64,000 nt of DNA from an uncultured bacterium (GCA_938083085.1 CALLKX010000006.1:1-64000); one strand, 5' to 3'. Positions 41,327-50,576 are shown, counted from the stretch's first letter. Numbers and translations are program-made. Notes: generated from the letters alone by a model not told the origin.

Positions 41327-42619
41327 TCAGGCGAGCCCGATACGTGCCCTGAGGGCGTCCAGGGTCGCGACTGTCGCACCCCGCTCGGCCCTCAGCGCCG
41401 AGCGCCCCGCCTCTCCCATGCGGCGCCTCATGGCGGGATCGGCCGCGAGCATGGAGAGGGCGTCCCCGAGGGCAGCCGCGTCGTCCACCCTGAGGGCGGC
41501 CCCCACCGCCTCCAGCATCTGGGTCTCATTCAGAAAGTTGTCCACGTGGGGCCCGTAGACCACCGGGACCCCCTGAGCCGCGGGCTCCATCATGTTCTGG
41601 CCCCCGTGCGGAATCAGGCTGCCGCCGATGAAGACCGCGTCGGCCACCCCGTACAGCTCCTCCAGCTCCCCGATGGTGTCCACGATCAGCGGTCGACTCG
41701 GGTCGGCCTGCTGACCCCGCGCCCTCAGCTCCGAGAGGCGCTCCGGCGACAGGGACCCTCCCTCGCCGCCCGTCAGCGTCTCCTGAACCGTCTCCGCGCG
41801 CTCGGGGTGTCGAGGCACGACGATGAGCCGCGCCTCGGGCAGCACCCGGCGAGCCGCGTCCACAAACGCCACCTCCTCGGGCTCATGGGTGCTGCCTGCG
41901 ACGATCACGAAGGGCGCACCGCTCCCTGTCCGCAGGCCCAGCTGACGGCGGAGCTCCTGCAGGCGGTCTCCGGGGGCTCCGCCCTCGGCGCCGCGGAGCC
42001 CGTCCACCTTGACGTTACCGGTCACCAGAACGCGCTCGGACGACCCTGCGAGTGCCGCGAAGCGCGCGGCGTAAGCGTCATCCTGCGCCGCGAAGAGCGA
42101 GATTCGGCCGAACTCCGGGAGCGCGCCGAAGAGCTGATAGCGGCGGAAGGACTGCTCCGTGATGCGGCCGCTCACCACCGCCACGGGTGCGCCCAGCCGG
42201 TTCGCCGCCCGCAGGAAGCAGGGCCACGCCTCGAGCTCCACGAGCAGCACGAAGTCCGGCCGCACGCGCCGCCAGAATCGCGCCACGATGGGGGCGAAGT
42301 CAAAGGGGAAGCGGACCACCTCGATCTCCGGAAAGAGCTGCCGCGCCACCTGCATTCCGGTATCGCTGAACGCGCTGACCACCACCTCGTAGCGCTCACG
42401 GAGCGCGTGCACGAGCGACTGAGAGGCCTTGATCTCCCCCACCGAGACCCCGTGCACCAGGACCCGCTTGCGGCCGGCCGGCGCTGGAGGGAGCCGCACG
42501 AGCCCCACCGTGGAAAGCGAGAGGGCCTTGCGGGCGAGACGGGGTCGCAGGAAGCCTGCGACGAGGAAGAGCGGCAGCATGACCGCCCAGACGAGGCCGA
42601 TGCACACGTCGTACAGCAT
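41327..42619 (-). CDS. waaA: 3-deoxy-D-manno-octulosonic acid (Kdo) transferase
   Basis: Transfers Kdo from CMP-Kdo to lipid A precursor, so the cell makes Kdo-containing LPS. A 430-residue glycosyltransferase (GT30, GT-B fold). Features: an N-terminal membrane anchor LYDVCIGLVWAVMLPLFLVA; HGVSVGEIKASQSLVHALRE with the acceptor-side catalytic Glu; VVRFPFDFAPIVARFWRRVR; LVELEAWPCFLRAANRLG (the VEtElWPn-like motif); VVPRHPERAETV; and the CMP-binding GGSLIPHGGQNMMEPAAQG near 330-348. All are family landmarks. The start is MLYDVCI, 31 codons inside the frame. It lies 77 nt downstream of secA. Strong marker of a Gram-negative outer membrane. Confidence 0.95.
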   Translation of the reverse strand: MLYDVCIGLVWAVMLPLFLVAGFLRPRLARKALSLSTVGLVRLPPAPAGRKRVLVHGVSVGEIKASQSLVHALRERYEVVVSAFSDTGMQVARQLFPEIEVVRFPFDFAPIVARFWRRVRPDFVLLVELEAWPCFLRAANRLGAPVAVVSGRITEQSFRRYQLFGALPEFGRISLFAAQDDAYAARFAALAGSSERVLVTGNVKVDGLRGAEGGAPGDRLQELRRQLGLRTGSGAPFVIVAGSTHEPEEVAFVDAARRVLPEARLIVVPRHPERAETVQETLTGGEGGSLSPERLSELRARGQQADPSRPLIVDTIGELEELYGVADAVFIGGSLIPHGGQNMMEPAAQGVPVVYGPHVDNFLNETQMLEAVGAALRVDDAAALGDALSMLAADPAMRRRMGEAGRSALRAERGATVATLDALRARIGLA

Positions 42620-42696
42620 CTGGAGCCCCCGCCGGCCAGGGCCGACGCGGGGGCTCGAGGTGATCGGGCCGGGGACCGCCTGGTCGGCTCCGAGCG

Positions 42697-45600
42697 TCAC
42701 TTGCCGTGGCACTTCTTGAACTTCTTACCGCTCCCGCACGGGCACGGGTCGTTGCGGCTTGCGTCCTTGAACTCGGGACCGAGGGCACCCGCCTTCTGGG
42801 CCGTAGCACCCGGAGCTGCGCGCTGCCCCTGCCCAGTCCCGGGACGCTGCGCGGGACGAGTCGCGGGACGCTGCGCCGCGGCGTCCTGCCCTTCGCCACC
42901 CGCGCCGGCACCCTCGCCGCCTTCAGAGCTCTCGCCGGCAGCGGCACGCTGCTGCTCCTCGAGCGCCTTCCGGCGCCGCATGACGTCAAAGGCCGCCGAG
43001 GCTGCGGGGCCGCGCTGCGCCTGCTTCATGGCCTGTTGCTGGCGGACCTGCTGGGCGCGACGCTCCTCAAGCTGGCGCTTGACCTCGCCAAAGCGCTCGC
43101 GAAGCTCGGGCGGCAGCTCCTCAAGCAGCGTCGCCTGGTTGGCATCACCGGCCTGCATCACGGCCATCAGCTTCTGCTCGTCGGGGAGCTGCTCGATGAC
43201 CTTGCGCTGCTGCTCCAGCGGCAGCTCGTCGAAGCGAACCTGACGCTGCGGCGCCTGCTGCTGCGTGGGCGCGATCCCACGGGGGGCGAGGCCGTCGCTA
43301 GCTGAGGAGTCACCACCTCCAGCCCCCTCGCCTCCGGGCTGGGAGACCTCGATCCGCATGATCTTGCTGGTCACGTCGGACTCGATCGCGGGCAGCAAGT
43401 TCTGGGCGAAGAGCTCCGTGGCCTCCTTCTTGTAGGCGATCTTCGGGTCCTGCTGGCCATAGCCGCGCAGCCCGATCCCCGCCTTCAGGGCGTCCATGGC
43501 GTGGAGGTGATCCTTCCACTTCTGGTCGATCGCCGTGAGCACGAGATAGGACTCGATGCGACGAGTCAGCTCGTCGCCCCAACCCTCGCGGCGCTCCTCA
43601 TAGCGCCGGTTGATGGGCTCCAGCGTCGCCTCGACGCTCGGCTGGTCCTTGTCGACCGCCGCCGCCGCAGCAGCGCCTTCGACCTCCACCGCGAAGTTGC
43701 GCTCGACCCACTCGGCGAACCCATCGGCGTCCTCCTCGTAAGTGAACGCCTGCCGGTCGGTGACGTTGCTGATCATCGTCCCCACACGGTCCTTGAGGTC
43801 CTCTCCCTCGAGCACCGCCTGGCGCGCGGCGTAGATCTCCGTCCGCTGGTGGTCCATGACCTCGTCGTACTCGAGGAGGCTCTTGCGGATCTCGAAGTTT
43901 CGATCCTCGACCTTCTTCTGAGCCTTGGCGACCTGGCGGGCGACCAGCTTGGACTCGATGGGCTGGCCCTCGCCCATGCCCATGCCCTTCATCGCGTTCA
44001 CGACCCAGTCCCGGTAGAAGATCCGCATGAGCGGATCCTGCAGCGACAGGAAGAAGCGGCTCTCGCCGACGTCTCCCTGCCGGCCGGTCCGACCCCGCAG
44101 CTGGTTGTCGATCCGCCGCGCCTCGTGCCGCTCCGTGCCGAGGACGTAGAGGCCTCCGAGCCCGAGGATCTCGGCCTCGTCTTCGGCAGACTGCTTCTCA
44201 ACCCCCTTGCGGATCCGATCGATCTCCTCGAGCTGGTCGAGGTCCCCGGCCGCGAGGCCGGCCTCCTCGAGCCCTCGCTCCAGCCGGTACTCGAAGTTGC
44301 CACCGAGCTTGATGTCCGTACCGCGGCCCGCCATGTTCGTGGAGACGGTGATGGAGCCCTTGCTCCCCGCCATGGCCACGATGTGCGCCTCGCGCTCATG
44401 GTTCTTCGCGTTGAGGACCTCATGGGTCACCCCGCGATCCTTGAGCAAGCTCGAGAGGTGCTCCGAGTTCTCGACCGAGGCCGTACCGACCAGCACCGGC
44501 TGGCCGGTCTCCTGGACCCGCTCGATCTCGTCACAGATTGCGTTCCACTTCTCGGGGAGCGTACGGAAGACCACGTCCACATGGTCCTTCCGCGCGATCG
44601 GACGGTTGGTGGGGACCGAGATCACGTCGAGGGCGTAGATCTTGTGGAACTCGCCCGCCTCCGTGATCGCTGTCCCGGTCATCCCGCCGAGCTTGTCGAA
44701 CATGCGGAAGTAGTTCTGGAAGGTGATGGTCGCGAGCGTCTGCGTCTCCTGCTTGGGCTCCAACCCCTCCTTCACCTCGACGGCCTGGTGCAGTCCATCG
44801 GACCACCGACGCCCCGCCATCTTCCGGCCGGTGAACTCGTCGACGATGACGACCTCGGGACGCATCTGGCCCGTCTGGGGGTCCTGCGCCTCCTCGACGA
44901 CGTACTCCTTGTCCTTCTCGTACAGAGAGTGCGCGCGCAGGGAGTTCTCGATGTAGTGCGGCCAATCCTCAAAGCCGGGCACATAGAACGACTCCACGCC
45001 GAGGATCTCCTGGGAGCGGACGATGCCATCCTCGGTGAGCGAGGCCTGACGCTCCTTCTCCTTGACCTCGTAGTGCTCGTCCTCGACGAGCTGCCGCGCG
45101 ACGCCGTCGGCCTCACGGTAACGGCCGACGTGATCCTCCGCGGGCCCCGAGATGATGAGCGGGGTCCGGGCCTCGTCGATGAGGATGGAGTCCACCTCGT
45201 CGACGATGGCGAAGTACAGATCCTTCTGAACCTGCTGGTCCAGGGTGGTCTTCATGTTGTCGCGCAGATAGTCGAAGCCCAGCTCGTTGTTCGTGGCGTA
45301 CACGATGTCCAAGCCATAGACCGGCTTGCGCGCGGAGGGATCCAGGCTCGACTGGATCGCACCGACGGAGAGGCCGAGATACTCGTAGATCGGCCTCATC
45401 CAGTCGGCGTCACGACGCGCGAGGTAGTCGTTGACCGTGACCAGGTAGCAGGGCCGGTCCGCCAGTGCGTTGAGCGCCAGCGCCAGAGTGGCCATGAGGG
45501 TCTTGCCCTCGCCGGTCCTCATCTCCGCGATCTTGCCCTCGTGGAGCACGTAGCCGCCCACCAGCTGCACGTCATAGTGCCGCATGCCGAGGGTGCGTTG

Positions 45601-45873
45601 ACTCGCGATGCGGGTCAGCGCGAACATGCGGGCCAGGCAGTCGTCGAGGGTCGCGTCGCCACCCCGGACACTCTCCCTCATCTGCGCGACCTCGGCCTGG
45701 ATAGCCTCCCGGTCCAGACCCTCGGCCCAGCTCTCCAGCCCGTTGATTTCTTCGATGATCGGGGCCAGTCGCCGAACCTCGCGTTCGTTCTCGGAGCCGA
45801 CCAGCCGCTTGGCGAGGCGGCCGAAGCCATCCCCCGCCATCGAGAGTTTGTCCGTGATGTAATCCCAGCTCAT
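42697..45873 (-). CDS. secA: preprotein translocase ATPase SecA with a long C-terminal linker
   Basis: The ATPase motor that drives proteins through SecYEG. It has 1058 residues, longer than E. coli SecA (901). Walker A is MRTGEGKTLMATL (118-130), Walker B is VDEVDSILIDEARTPL (224-239), and the second helicase domain shows NMAGRGTDIKLGG and ERHEARRIDNQLRGRTGRQG. The helical scaffold and wing lie in 600-840. Residues 845-1033 are an unusual Gln/Ala/Gly/Arg-rich linker of 189 residues. The protein ends in the zinc-binding SEC-C motif DPCPCGSGKKFKKCHGK (Cys1044, 1046, 1055, His1056), which contacts SecB or ribosomes. The start is the ATG of MSWDYITDKL; the longer frame upstream is rejected as non-coding in character. 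Confidence 0.97.
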   Translation of the reverse strand: MSWDYITDKLSMAGDGFGRLAKRLVGSENEREVRRLAPIIEEINGLESWAEGLDREAIQAEVAQMRESVRGGDATLDDCLARMFALTRIASQRTLGMRHYDVQLVGGYVLHEGKIAEMRTGEGKTLMATLALALNALADRPCYLVTVNDYLARRDADWMRPIYEYLGLSVGAIQSSLDPSARKPVYGLDIVYATNNELGFDYLRDNMKTTLDQQVQKDLYFAIVDEVDSILIDEARTPLIISGPAEDHVGRYREADGVARQLVEDEHYEVKEKERQASLTEDGIVRSQEILGVESFYVPGFEDWPHYIENSLRAHSLYEKDKEYVVEEAQDPQTGQMRPEVVIVDEFTGRKMAGRRWSDGLHQAVEVKEGLEPKQETQTLATITFQNYFRMFDKLGGMTGTAITEAGEFHKIYALDVISVPTNRPIARKDHVDVVFRTLPEKWNAICDEIERVQETGQPVLVGTASVENSEHLSSLLKDRGVTHEVLNAKNHEREAHIVAMAGSKGSITVSTNMAGRGTDIKLGGNFEYRLERGLEEAGLAAGDLDQLEEIDRIRKGVEKQSAEDEAEILGLGGLYVLGTERHEARRIDNQLRGRTGRQGDVGESRFFLSLQDPLMRIFYRDWVVNAMKGMGMGEGQPIESKLVARQVAKAQKKVEDRNFEIRKSLLEYDEVMDHQRTEIYAARQAVLEGEDLKDRVGTMISNVTDRQAFTYEEDADGFAEWVERNFAVEVEGAAAAAAVDKDQPSVEATLEPINRRYEERREGWGDELTRRIESYLVLTAIDQKWKDHLHAMDALKAGIGLRGYGQQDPKIAYKKEATELFAQNLLPAIESDVTSKIMRIEVSQPGGEGAGGGDSSASDGLAPRGIAPTQQQAPQRQVRFDELPLEQQRKVIEQLPDEQKLMAVMQAGDANQATLLEELPPELRERFGEVKRQLEERRAQQVRQQQAMKQAQRGPAASAAFDVMRRRKALEEQQRAAAGESSEGGEGAGAGGEGQDAAAQRPATRPAQRPGTGQGQRAAPGATAQKAGALGPEFKDASRNDPCPCGSGKKFKKCHGK

Positions 45874-46338
45874 GTCTTGAACCCGTATCGAGCCGCCTGG
45901 TTCCCATCCCATCCTCCTGACGGGGCCTCCAGGGCGCGGGAAGCGGCATGCGGGGCGGAGGAGTATCGGTCCACCCCGGTCGAATGCCAAGCGGGATCGG
46001 CCCTCGCTGGCTGAAGGTTCTCTCGATCCCCTCCCCGCACACGCCCCGGGCCTCCGAAGCCCCCGCCCCTCAATGCGAGCGCAAGCGCGGGCCGAACGGT
46101 CCCTCCCCGGCGGCCGACCCCGCCAGGGAAATGGGCCTGCCCAGATCAGCCGCGCGGAGCGCCGAGCCCGGGGGATCGGCCCTGCCACCGCTCCAGATCG
46201 CCCCCGCCATGCGAACGGCAGCCTCGGTCTCGGACCGTGTGCACTGAGCCTAAACGCGGGCCTAAACGCGGGCCTCAACGCGGGGATCCACGCGGGAGCC
46301 TCCCCCTCGATCTCACCACCCGACCCAGGAGCGCGGAA
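45874..46338. other. 465-bp intergenic space upstream of secA
   Basis: Lies between the secA start and the stop of the response-regulator gene (both minus). Near that stop it holds the 12-bp array at 46249-46284. The remaining 370 bp are C-rich and should contain the secA promoter and leader, but I found no clear hexamers and no recognisable secM-like leader peptide. Confidence 0.5.
46249..46284. repeat. three-copy 12-bp tandem array
   Basis: CCTAAACGCGGG twice exactly (46249-46260, 46261-46272) and once with one change (CCTCAACGCGGG, 46273-46284). It starts 55 nt beyond the response-regulator stop on that strand. Confidence 0.9.
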
Positions 46339-47184
46339 TCAGTCGCGCGCTTCACCAAGGAGGCGCTCGATCATCTCGAACAGCACCTCTCGAGGATACG
46401 GCTTGCGGAGCAGCCCGCTGGCACGCTGGATGGTTGGGAGTTCGATCTCGCTGGCGGTGGCGAGGAGCAACGGCACCCCCGCGGTGCGCGGGTCCGCTCG
46501 CAGGCGCCGCATCACCTCCTCCCCGTCGAACTCGGGCATGGCGAAGTCGAGGACGACCAGATCGGGGAGCGGGTCGCGACCCATCCGCTCAAGGGTTTGC
46601 CGTCCGTCGAAGGCCGTCTCCACGGTGTAGCCGCGAGCGCGGAGGAAGGCGGCCTCGCCGCAGCACACGTCCTCGTCATCGTCGACGATGAGGAGCCTGG
46701 GCCCAGCGGTCTCCTTGGGCTCCCCCGCCTCCAAGCGAGCCATGCCCTCGCAGAGCGCGCGGAGATCGCTGTGCGTCGGCAGCCCCGCGCGCTCCCAATG
46801 GGCCTCTACCGCTTCCTTGAGTTCGCCGTTGTAGGAGCGCAGCTCATTCCACGCCGCATAGTCGGGCATGGTGGGATCGATCCGGATGTCGTCGTGGGTG
46901 TCGGCGGAGATGAAGAACTCACCCGACACGAGGAACTCCTGGACCACCAGCTTCATCCAGGGGTAGCGGTCGTTGCCGAGCCGGAGGCTGAAGCGGCGGC
47001 GGCCCTCCCCTTCCCCGGTTCGCACCAGCTCGAAGATCTCCGCCAGGTCCTCCATGGTGGACGCGCCATCGACGGCGACCGTGAGCTCCGCGGCGCGGCC
47101 GGTCGGGCCGCCCGGCCAGGCGTGCTCAACGAAGATGGACACGGCCTGCTTGACGTGCGCCGGCGTGAGGTCGGAGAGCTTCAT
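46339..47184 (-). CDS. response regulator with unknown N-terminal domain
   Basis: A 281-residue protein. The C-terminal receiver domain (about 163-281) has acidic pocket DDDED (168-172), phosphoacceptor Asp213 in LVVLDFAMPEFDGEE, Thr243 in LLATAS and Lys261 in LRKPYP, all required residues. The N-terminal domain (1-150) is unfamiliar: a helix-strand region (MKLSDLTPAHVKQAVSIFVE), strands around RRFSLRLGNDRYPWMKLVVQ and several acidic loops. No HTH, GGDEF or kinase motif is visible, so the output may be protein-protein interaction. In most two-domain regulators the receiver is N-terminal, so the reversed order is notable. No cognate kinase in the window. Start MKLSDLTP, 35 codons inside the frame. 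Confidence 0.82.
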   Translation of the reverse strand: MKLSDLTPAHVKQAVSIFVEHAWPGGPTGRAAELTVAVDGASTMEDLAEIFELVRTGEGEGRRRFSLRLGNDRYPWMKLVVQEFLVSGEFFISADTHDDIRIDPTMPDYAAWNELRSYNGELKEAVEAHWERAGLPTHSDLRALCEGMARLEAGEPKETAGPRLLIVDDDEDVCCGEAAFLRARGYTVETAFDGRQTLERMGRDPLPDLVVLDFAMPEFDGEEVMRRLRADPRTAGVPLLLATASEIELPTIQRASGLLRKPYPREVLFEMIERLLGEARD

Positions 47185-47289
47185 CGGCCCCCACCTCCCT
47201 GCGTCGCGCTCACATCCTTCGAACAAGCTCCCATCCTCTCCGGAGGATAGGGTCGCTCCCGCCGGAACGGAAGACAGGAGAGCATCCAC

Positions 47290-48078
47290 TCAGCCGGCAG
47301 CGTCGCCACGCTCACCCCGGGCAGGACCATCCGAGGGGCCTGCGGCGGAGCTCTCGGCCAGCTCCTGAGGAGCCTTCGACCGGCCGCCCCCTATGCCACT
47401 CAGGAGCAAGAGAATGGCCCCCACGGTGATGCAGGAGTCCGCCACGTTGAACGTCGGGAAGTGCCAGTCCCAGCCGTAGAAGTAGACGTCGATGAAGTCT
47501 CGCACCGGGCCAAAGGGCCGGCCTTCCTGAACGCCAGGCAGGTCGGGGGCCGGGGCGAAGGTGAAGTTGTCGTACAGGTTCCCCAGGGCGCCCGAGAGGA
47601 TGAGCACCAGCGCGCCGAGGTAGACGCGCTGCCCCGTGGGGGTCCGGTAGATGAGGAAGGTGAGGAAGACCGCCGCCACGCAGCGCCCTCCCACCAACAA
47701 CCACGGCATGGACCCACCCTTCCCGAAGGCTGCACCGTAGTTCAGGTTCAGCATGAAGCCCAACCACTCCCCGATGAGCGGGAAGCGCGGGTGCCCTCGC
47801 TCCGACCGCGGCAGCGCCGCCTGGGCCTCGGGATCCTGGAACCAGGTGAAGACCGCAGACTTGGACCACAGGTCCAGCGCTACGAGCAGCGCCACGACCA
47901 CCAAGAGGATCACATGCCTGCGGAGTGGGGCCCTCCCGATGGAGAGGTCCGCGAGGGCCGGCAGCTCGGTGGTCGCGGCCCCGCTGCTGACCGCGACGCC
48001 GGAAAGAGAGCCCGCCTTGGAGGGGGGCGTGGGACCCGTGGCGCTCCGGGCGCGGTCGTGTTGCTCGCTGGAGGACAT
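47290..48078 (-). CDS. lspA: lipoprotein signal peptidase (signal peptidase II)
   Basis: An aspartyl protease in the inner membrane that removes the signal peptide from prolipoproteins after lipidation, serving the several lipoproteins in this window. Conserved boxes: ALDLWSKSAV (67-76), LNLNYGAAFG (110-119, the N-x-G-x-AF motif), SGALGNLYDNF (162-172) with catalytic Asp170, and VRDFIDVYF followed by FNVADSCITVGA (210-221) with catalytic Asp214. At 262 residues it is about 90 longer than E. coli LspA: there is a 50-residue hydrophilic N-terminal extension and a 30-residue disordered C-terminal tail. GNLYDN replaces the usual GNxxDR. Divergent from xerD with 80 nt between. Confidence 0.93.
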   Translation of the reverse strand: MSSSEQHDRARSATGPTPPSKAGSLSGVAVSSGAATTELPALADLSIGRAPLRRHVILLVVVALLVALDLWSKSAVFTWFQDPEAQAALPRSERGHPRFPLIGEWLGFMLNLNYGAAFGKGGSMPWLLVGGRCVAAVFLTFLIYRTPTGQRVYLGALVLILSGALGNLYDNFTFAPAPDLPGVQEGRPFGPVRDFIDVYFYGWDWHFPTFNVADSCITVGAILLLLSGIGGGRSKAPQELAESSAAGPSDGPARGERGDAAG

Positions 48079-48158
48079 CGGCGAAGAGCCTACCCAGATC
48101 CTGCCGGCGGCTCCCGGTTCGCCTTGAACTCTTCCCTCCGCCCCCCCACGCTGGGGCC

Positions 48159-49124
48159 ATGTCGCAGCGCGCCAACGCCAGGACCAGCGCCAGGGACGAC
48201 GGCCCCGGGCCCGTGCCTCCTCGACTCGACGCCGACATCGCCGACTTCCTGGACGCGATGCGGGTGGAGGCTGGCCTGTCCCGCAACACGGTCTCGGCGT
48301 ACCGCTCCGACCTCCGCTCGCTCGGGGCCTGGCTGGGGCGCGCCGGGGTCACGGAGTGGGGCGCGCTGGAGGAGGACGGCATCATCCGCTGGCTCGGCGA
48401 TCGCCGCGGCACGGGCGCCGCAGAGACGTCCGTCGCGCGCGGCCTTGTGGCCCTGCGCATGCTGATCCGCTTCCAGATCGCAGAGGGGGTCCTGAAGCGC
48501 GACCCCACCGCTCGCATCAGCTCTCCCCGCCTGCGGCGCCTCCTCCCCACCACCCTCACCCCCGAGGACGTGGACTCGCTGCTCTCCGTGTACGCCGTCC
48601 CCGAGGCGGACGTGACCTGGCGCACGCTGCGAGACCGCGCTCTGCTCGAGGTCCTCTACGCCGGCGGCGCCCGCATCTCCGAGGCGATCGGGCTCACGAC
48701 CGACGACCTCCCGCCGGACCTCTCCCCCCTTCGACTCCATGGCAAGGGAGACAAGATGCGGGTCGTCCCCCTCGGCCGGACCGCGCGCGAGGCGCTCGAT
48801 CGTTGGATGCGCGAGGGGCGTCCGGGGCTCGCCAGCCGGGGACGCGCGAAGGCGGTCTTCCTCTCGCGGAGTGGTCGCCCGCTGGACCGCTCCAGCGCCT
48901 GGCGACGAGTCAAGGAGGCGGCGGGCACAGCGGGGTTGCCGCCCAGCACCTCCCCCCACGACCTGCGCCACTCCTTCGCCACGCACATGCTCGCCGGGGG
49001 CGCCGACCTCCGGGCCGTCCAGGAGATGCTCGGACACGCCTCCATCCGGACCACCGAGCTCTATACCCACCTCGACGAGGGCCACATCCGCACCGTGCAC
49101 CAGATGCACCACCCGCGGGGCTGA
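48159..49124 (+). CDS. xerD: tyrosine recombinase XerD/XerC-type
   Basis: A site-specific recombinase that resolves chromosome dimers at dif, or a general integrase-like Xer. 321 residues. The N-terminal SAM-like DNA-binding domain (about 22-110) includes LDAMRVEAGLSRNTVSAYRS. The catalytic domain shows the full tyrosine recombinase set: Arg172 (YAGGARISEAIGL), Lys196 (HGKGDKMRVVPLG), His267 and Arg270 (SPHDLRHSFATH), His293 (MLGHASIRTTELY) and nucleophile Tyr302. The length and HGKGxKxRxVPLG box fit housekeeping XerC/D better than phage integrases, and no mobile-element genes surround it. Which of XerC or XerD is not certain. Confidence 0.92.
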   Translation: MSQRANARTSARDDGPGPVPPRLDADIADFLDAMRVEAGLSRNTVSAYRSDLRSLGAWLGRAGVTEWGALEEDGIIRWLGDRRGTGAAETSVARGLVALRMLIRFQIAEGVLKRDPTARISSPRLRRLLPTTLTPEDVDSLLSVYAVPEADVTWRTLRDRALLEVLYAGGARISEAIGLTTDDLPPDLSPLRLHGKGDKMRVVPLGRTAREALDRWMREGRPGLASRGRAKAVFLSRSGRPLDRSSAWRRVKEAAGTAGLPPSTSPHDLRHSFATHMLAGGADLRAVQEMLGHASIRTTELYTHLDEGHIRTVHQMHHPRG

Positions 49125-49126
49125 AC

Positions 49127-50515
49127 CTAGCGGCGCGGGCCGCGCTTGAAGCGATTGAAGAAGACCGTGCTCCCGGCGTGAGCGCCGAAGCCAGCCGCGC
49201 CGTCGAGGGTACGCTCCGCGATGCGAACCGGCGTGAGCTTGACGTCGGCGACCTGGGCCTGGAGCACTTCGCCGTCGTAGTCGATCTGCACCTTGAGCTC
49301 GCGGAAGGGCGGGACCTCGAACTGGCTCGCCTCCGCCAGGATCTCGTAGGGCTCGCCGGCCCCCGCTCGACGGAAGAGGAAGATCCCCTTCTGGGTGTTG
49401 ATCGCCAGCAGGATGCGGTCACCGGCCTGGTCCCCCACGACGATGTCGGCCTGGCCGGCAAACTTCGGATCGTTGGCGAAGATGACCACGGTGGCGTCGA
49501 TCCGGAACGGGCCGGAGATCGCCGGCGCGGCCTCGAGGACCAGGGCATCCGACGCCCGCGTCGCGGTCGCCATCCAGCCGTTCGGATGCCCGGCGACGGC
49601 CCCCCCCTCGACCACCCACCGCGGGCGCAAGCCGTCCAGTCGCGAGAGCGCACGCCCCGCAAGCTCCGCGTGCGTGAGCTCCTCCCCGCCGTCCGCCTCA
49701 CGCTCCAGCGCCATGAGCATCCTGGCTGCGCCGGTCGCTGACTCCCGGGCCGGGCGTTCAGCCTCGTAGAGTTCGTGATCCCACCTGTCCCTGGAGGCGA
49801 TCCGGAGGAGCTCGGCCCCTCGCGCGGCCGCTCGACTGGAGCCCGCTGGCTCGCTGGCTCCCCCAGGGAGACTGGAGCCACCAGGGACGCTGGGCCCCAC
49901 CAGCGACAGCGCAGCTCGAAGATCCAGCAGCCCGGACGACGTCCAGGGTTCCATGGCCATGGCTCGAGCGTGACCGATCGACTCCAGGCCGCGCTGAGCA
50001 CGAAGAGAGCAGATGCCCGACGACAACCATTCCGGGGTCTGCGCGGAGGACTCCGCCCCGAGCCGCCGGGCTGCCGCGAGCGCCACGAGGCGACGGGTCG
50101 CCGGCGGGAGCCCCGTCCCGAAGAGGACTCGATCATTCATCCGCGGGACCACCGCCACAGCCGGCGTCCCGGTCCCCCGGAAGTCCGGGTCCCACTGCAC
50201 GCGCTCGCCGCGCCGCCCGCCCTGCTTGCCGAGCTGCGACGCCGACTCGGCGAGGAGCAGCTCGACCGCAGGCCCATCTGTACCCGCCAGCTCCGCCGCA
50301 CCGGGGCCCCCGGCGCCGTCCACCGCCGTGAGGATCTCCAGCGCCTGACGCGCGCTGCGCTCGAGGCCCCTCTCGGACCGCCAGAGGGCGCTGGAGCGGA
50401 CGGCACCTTCCGTGACCGTGTGCACGCGCTCGTCGCCGGTGATGGGACGCGGCTCCTGGACCGAGAGGAGGGGCAGGAGCGCGGCGAGAACGGGCACGGT
50501 GAGCAGATGCTGCAT
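49127..50515 (-). CDS. secreted protein with C-terminal jelly-roll-like domain
   Basis: A 462-residue secreted protein. The start is MQHLLTVPVLAALLPLLSVQ, a signal peptide. The middle (about 80-320) is Ala/Arg/Glu-rich and helical, with a Pro/Gly/Ser-rich insert (about 215-240) encoded by a locally repetitive DNA stretch. The C-terminal 170 residues look like a concanavalin-type (laminin G/3-keto-disaccharide hydrolase-like) sandwich: ISGPFRIDATVVIFANDPKF, DRILLAINTQKGIFLFRRAG, REVKVQIDYDG-like strands and a final AGSTVFFNRFKRG. That ending is typical of such domains in planctomycete secreted proteins. A carbohydrate-binding function is inference. Convergent with xerD, 2 nt between the stops. 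Confidence 0.75.
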   Translation of the reverse strand: MQHLLTVPVLAALLPLLSVQEPRPITGDERVHTVTEGAVRSSALWRSERGLERSARQALEILTAVDGAGGPGAAELAGTDGPAVELLLAESASQLGKQGGRRGERVQWDPDFRGTGTPAVAVVPRMNDRVLFGTGLPPATRRLVALAAARRLGAESSAQTPEWLSSGICSLRAQRGLESIGHARAMAMEPWTSSGLLDLRAALSLVGPSVPGGSSLPGGASEPAGSSRAAARGAELLRIASRDRWDHELYEAERPARESATGAARMLMALEREADGGEELTHAELAGRALSRLDGLRPRWVVEGGAVAGHPNGWMATATRASDALVLEAAPAISGPFRIDATVVIFANDPKFAGQADIVVGDQAGDRILLAINTQKGIFLFRRAGAGEPYEILAEASQFEVPPFRELKVQIDYDGEVLQAQVADVKLTPVRIAERTLDGAAGFGAHAGSTVFFNRFKRGPRR

Positions 50516-50576
50516 GGTGAATGAGGACAGGTGCGCCGCCCTCATGAGGGCCTCTCGACACCTCGGAGGGTCGAGG

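Noticed and set aside
41216-43243. 675-codon plus-strand frame opposite waaA and the end of secA
   Set aside because: Antisense to two well-supported genes, with no recognisable motif and a His/Arg/Pro-rich shadow composition.
43501-46014. 837-codon open frame on the plus strand opposite secA
   Set aside because: Pure antisense shadow of a GC-rich gene; composition is Leu/Arg/Val/Asp-biased without domain structure, and secA is certain.
48159-49124. Tyrosine recombinase as the integrase of a mobile element
   Set aside because: Length and motifs fit housekeeping Xer, neighbours are core genes, and no att-like direct repeats or tRNA were found beside it.
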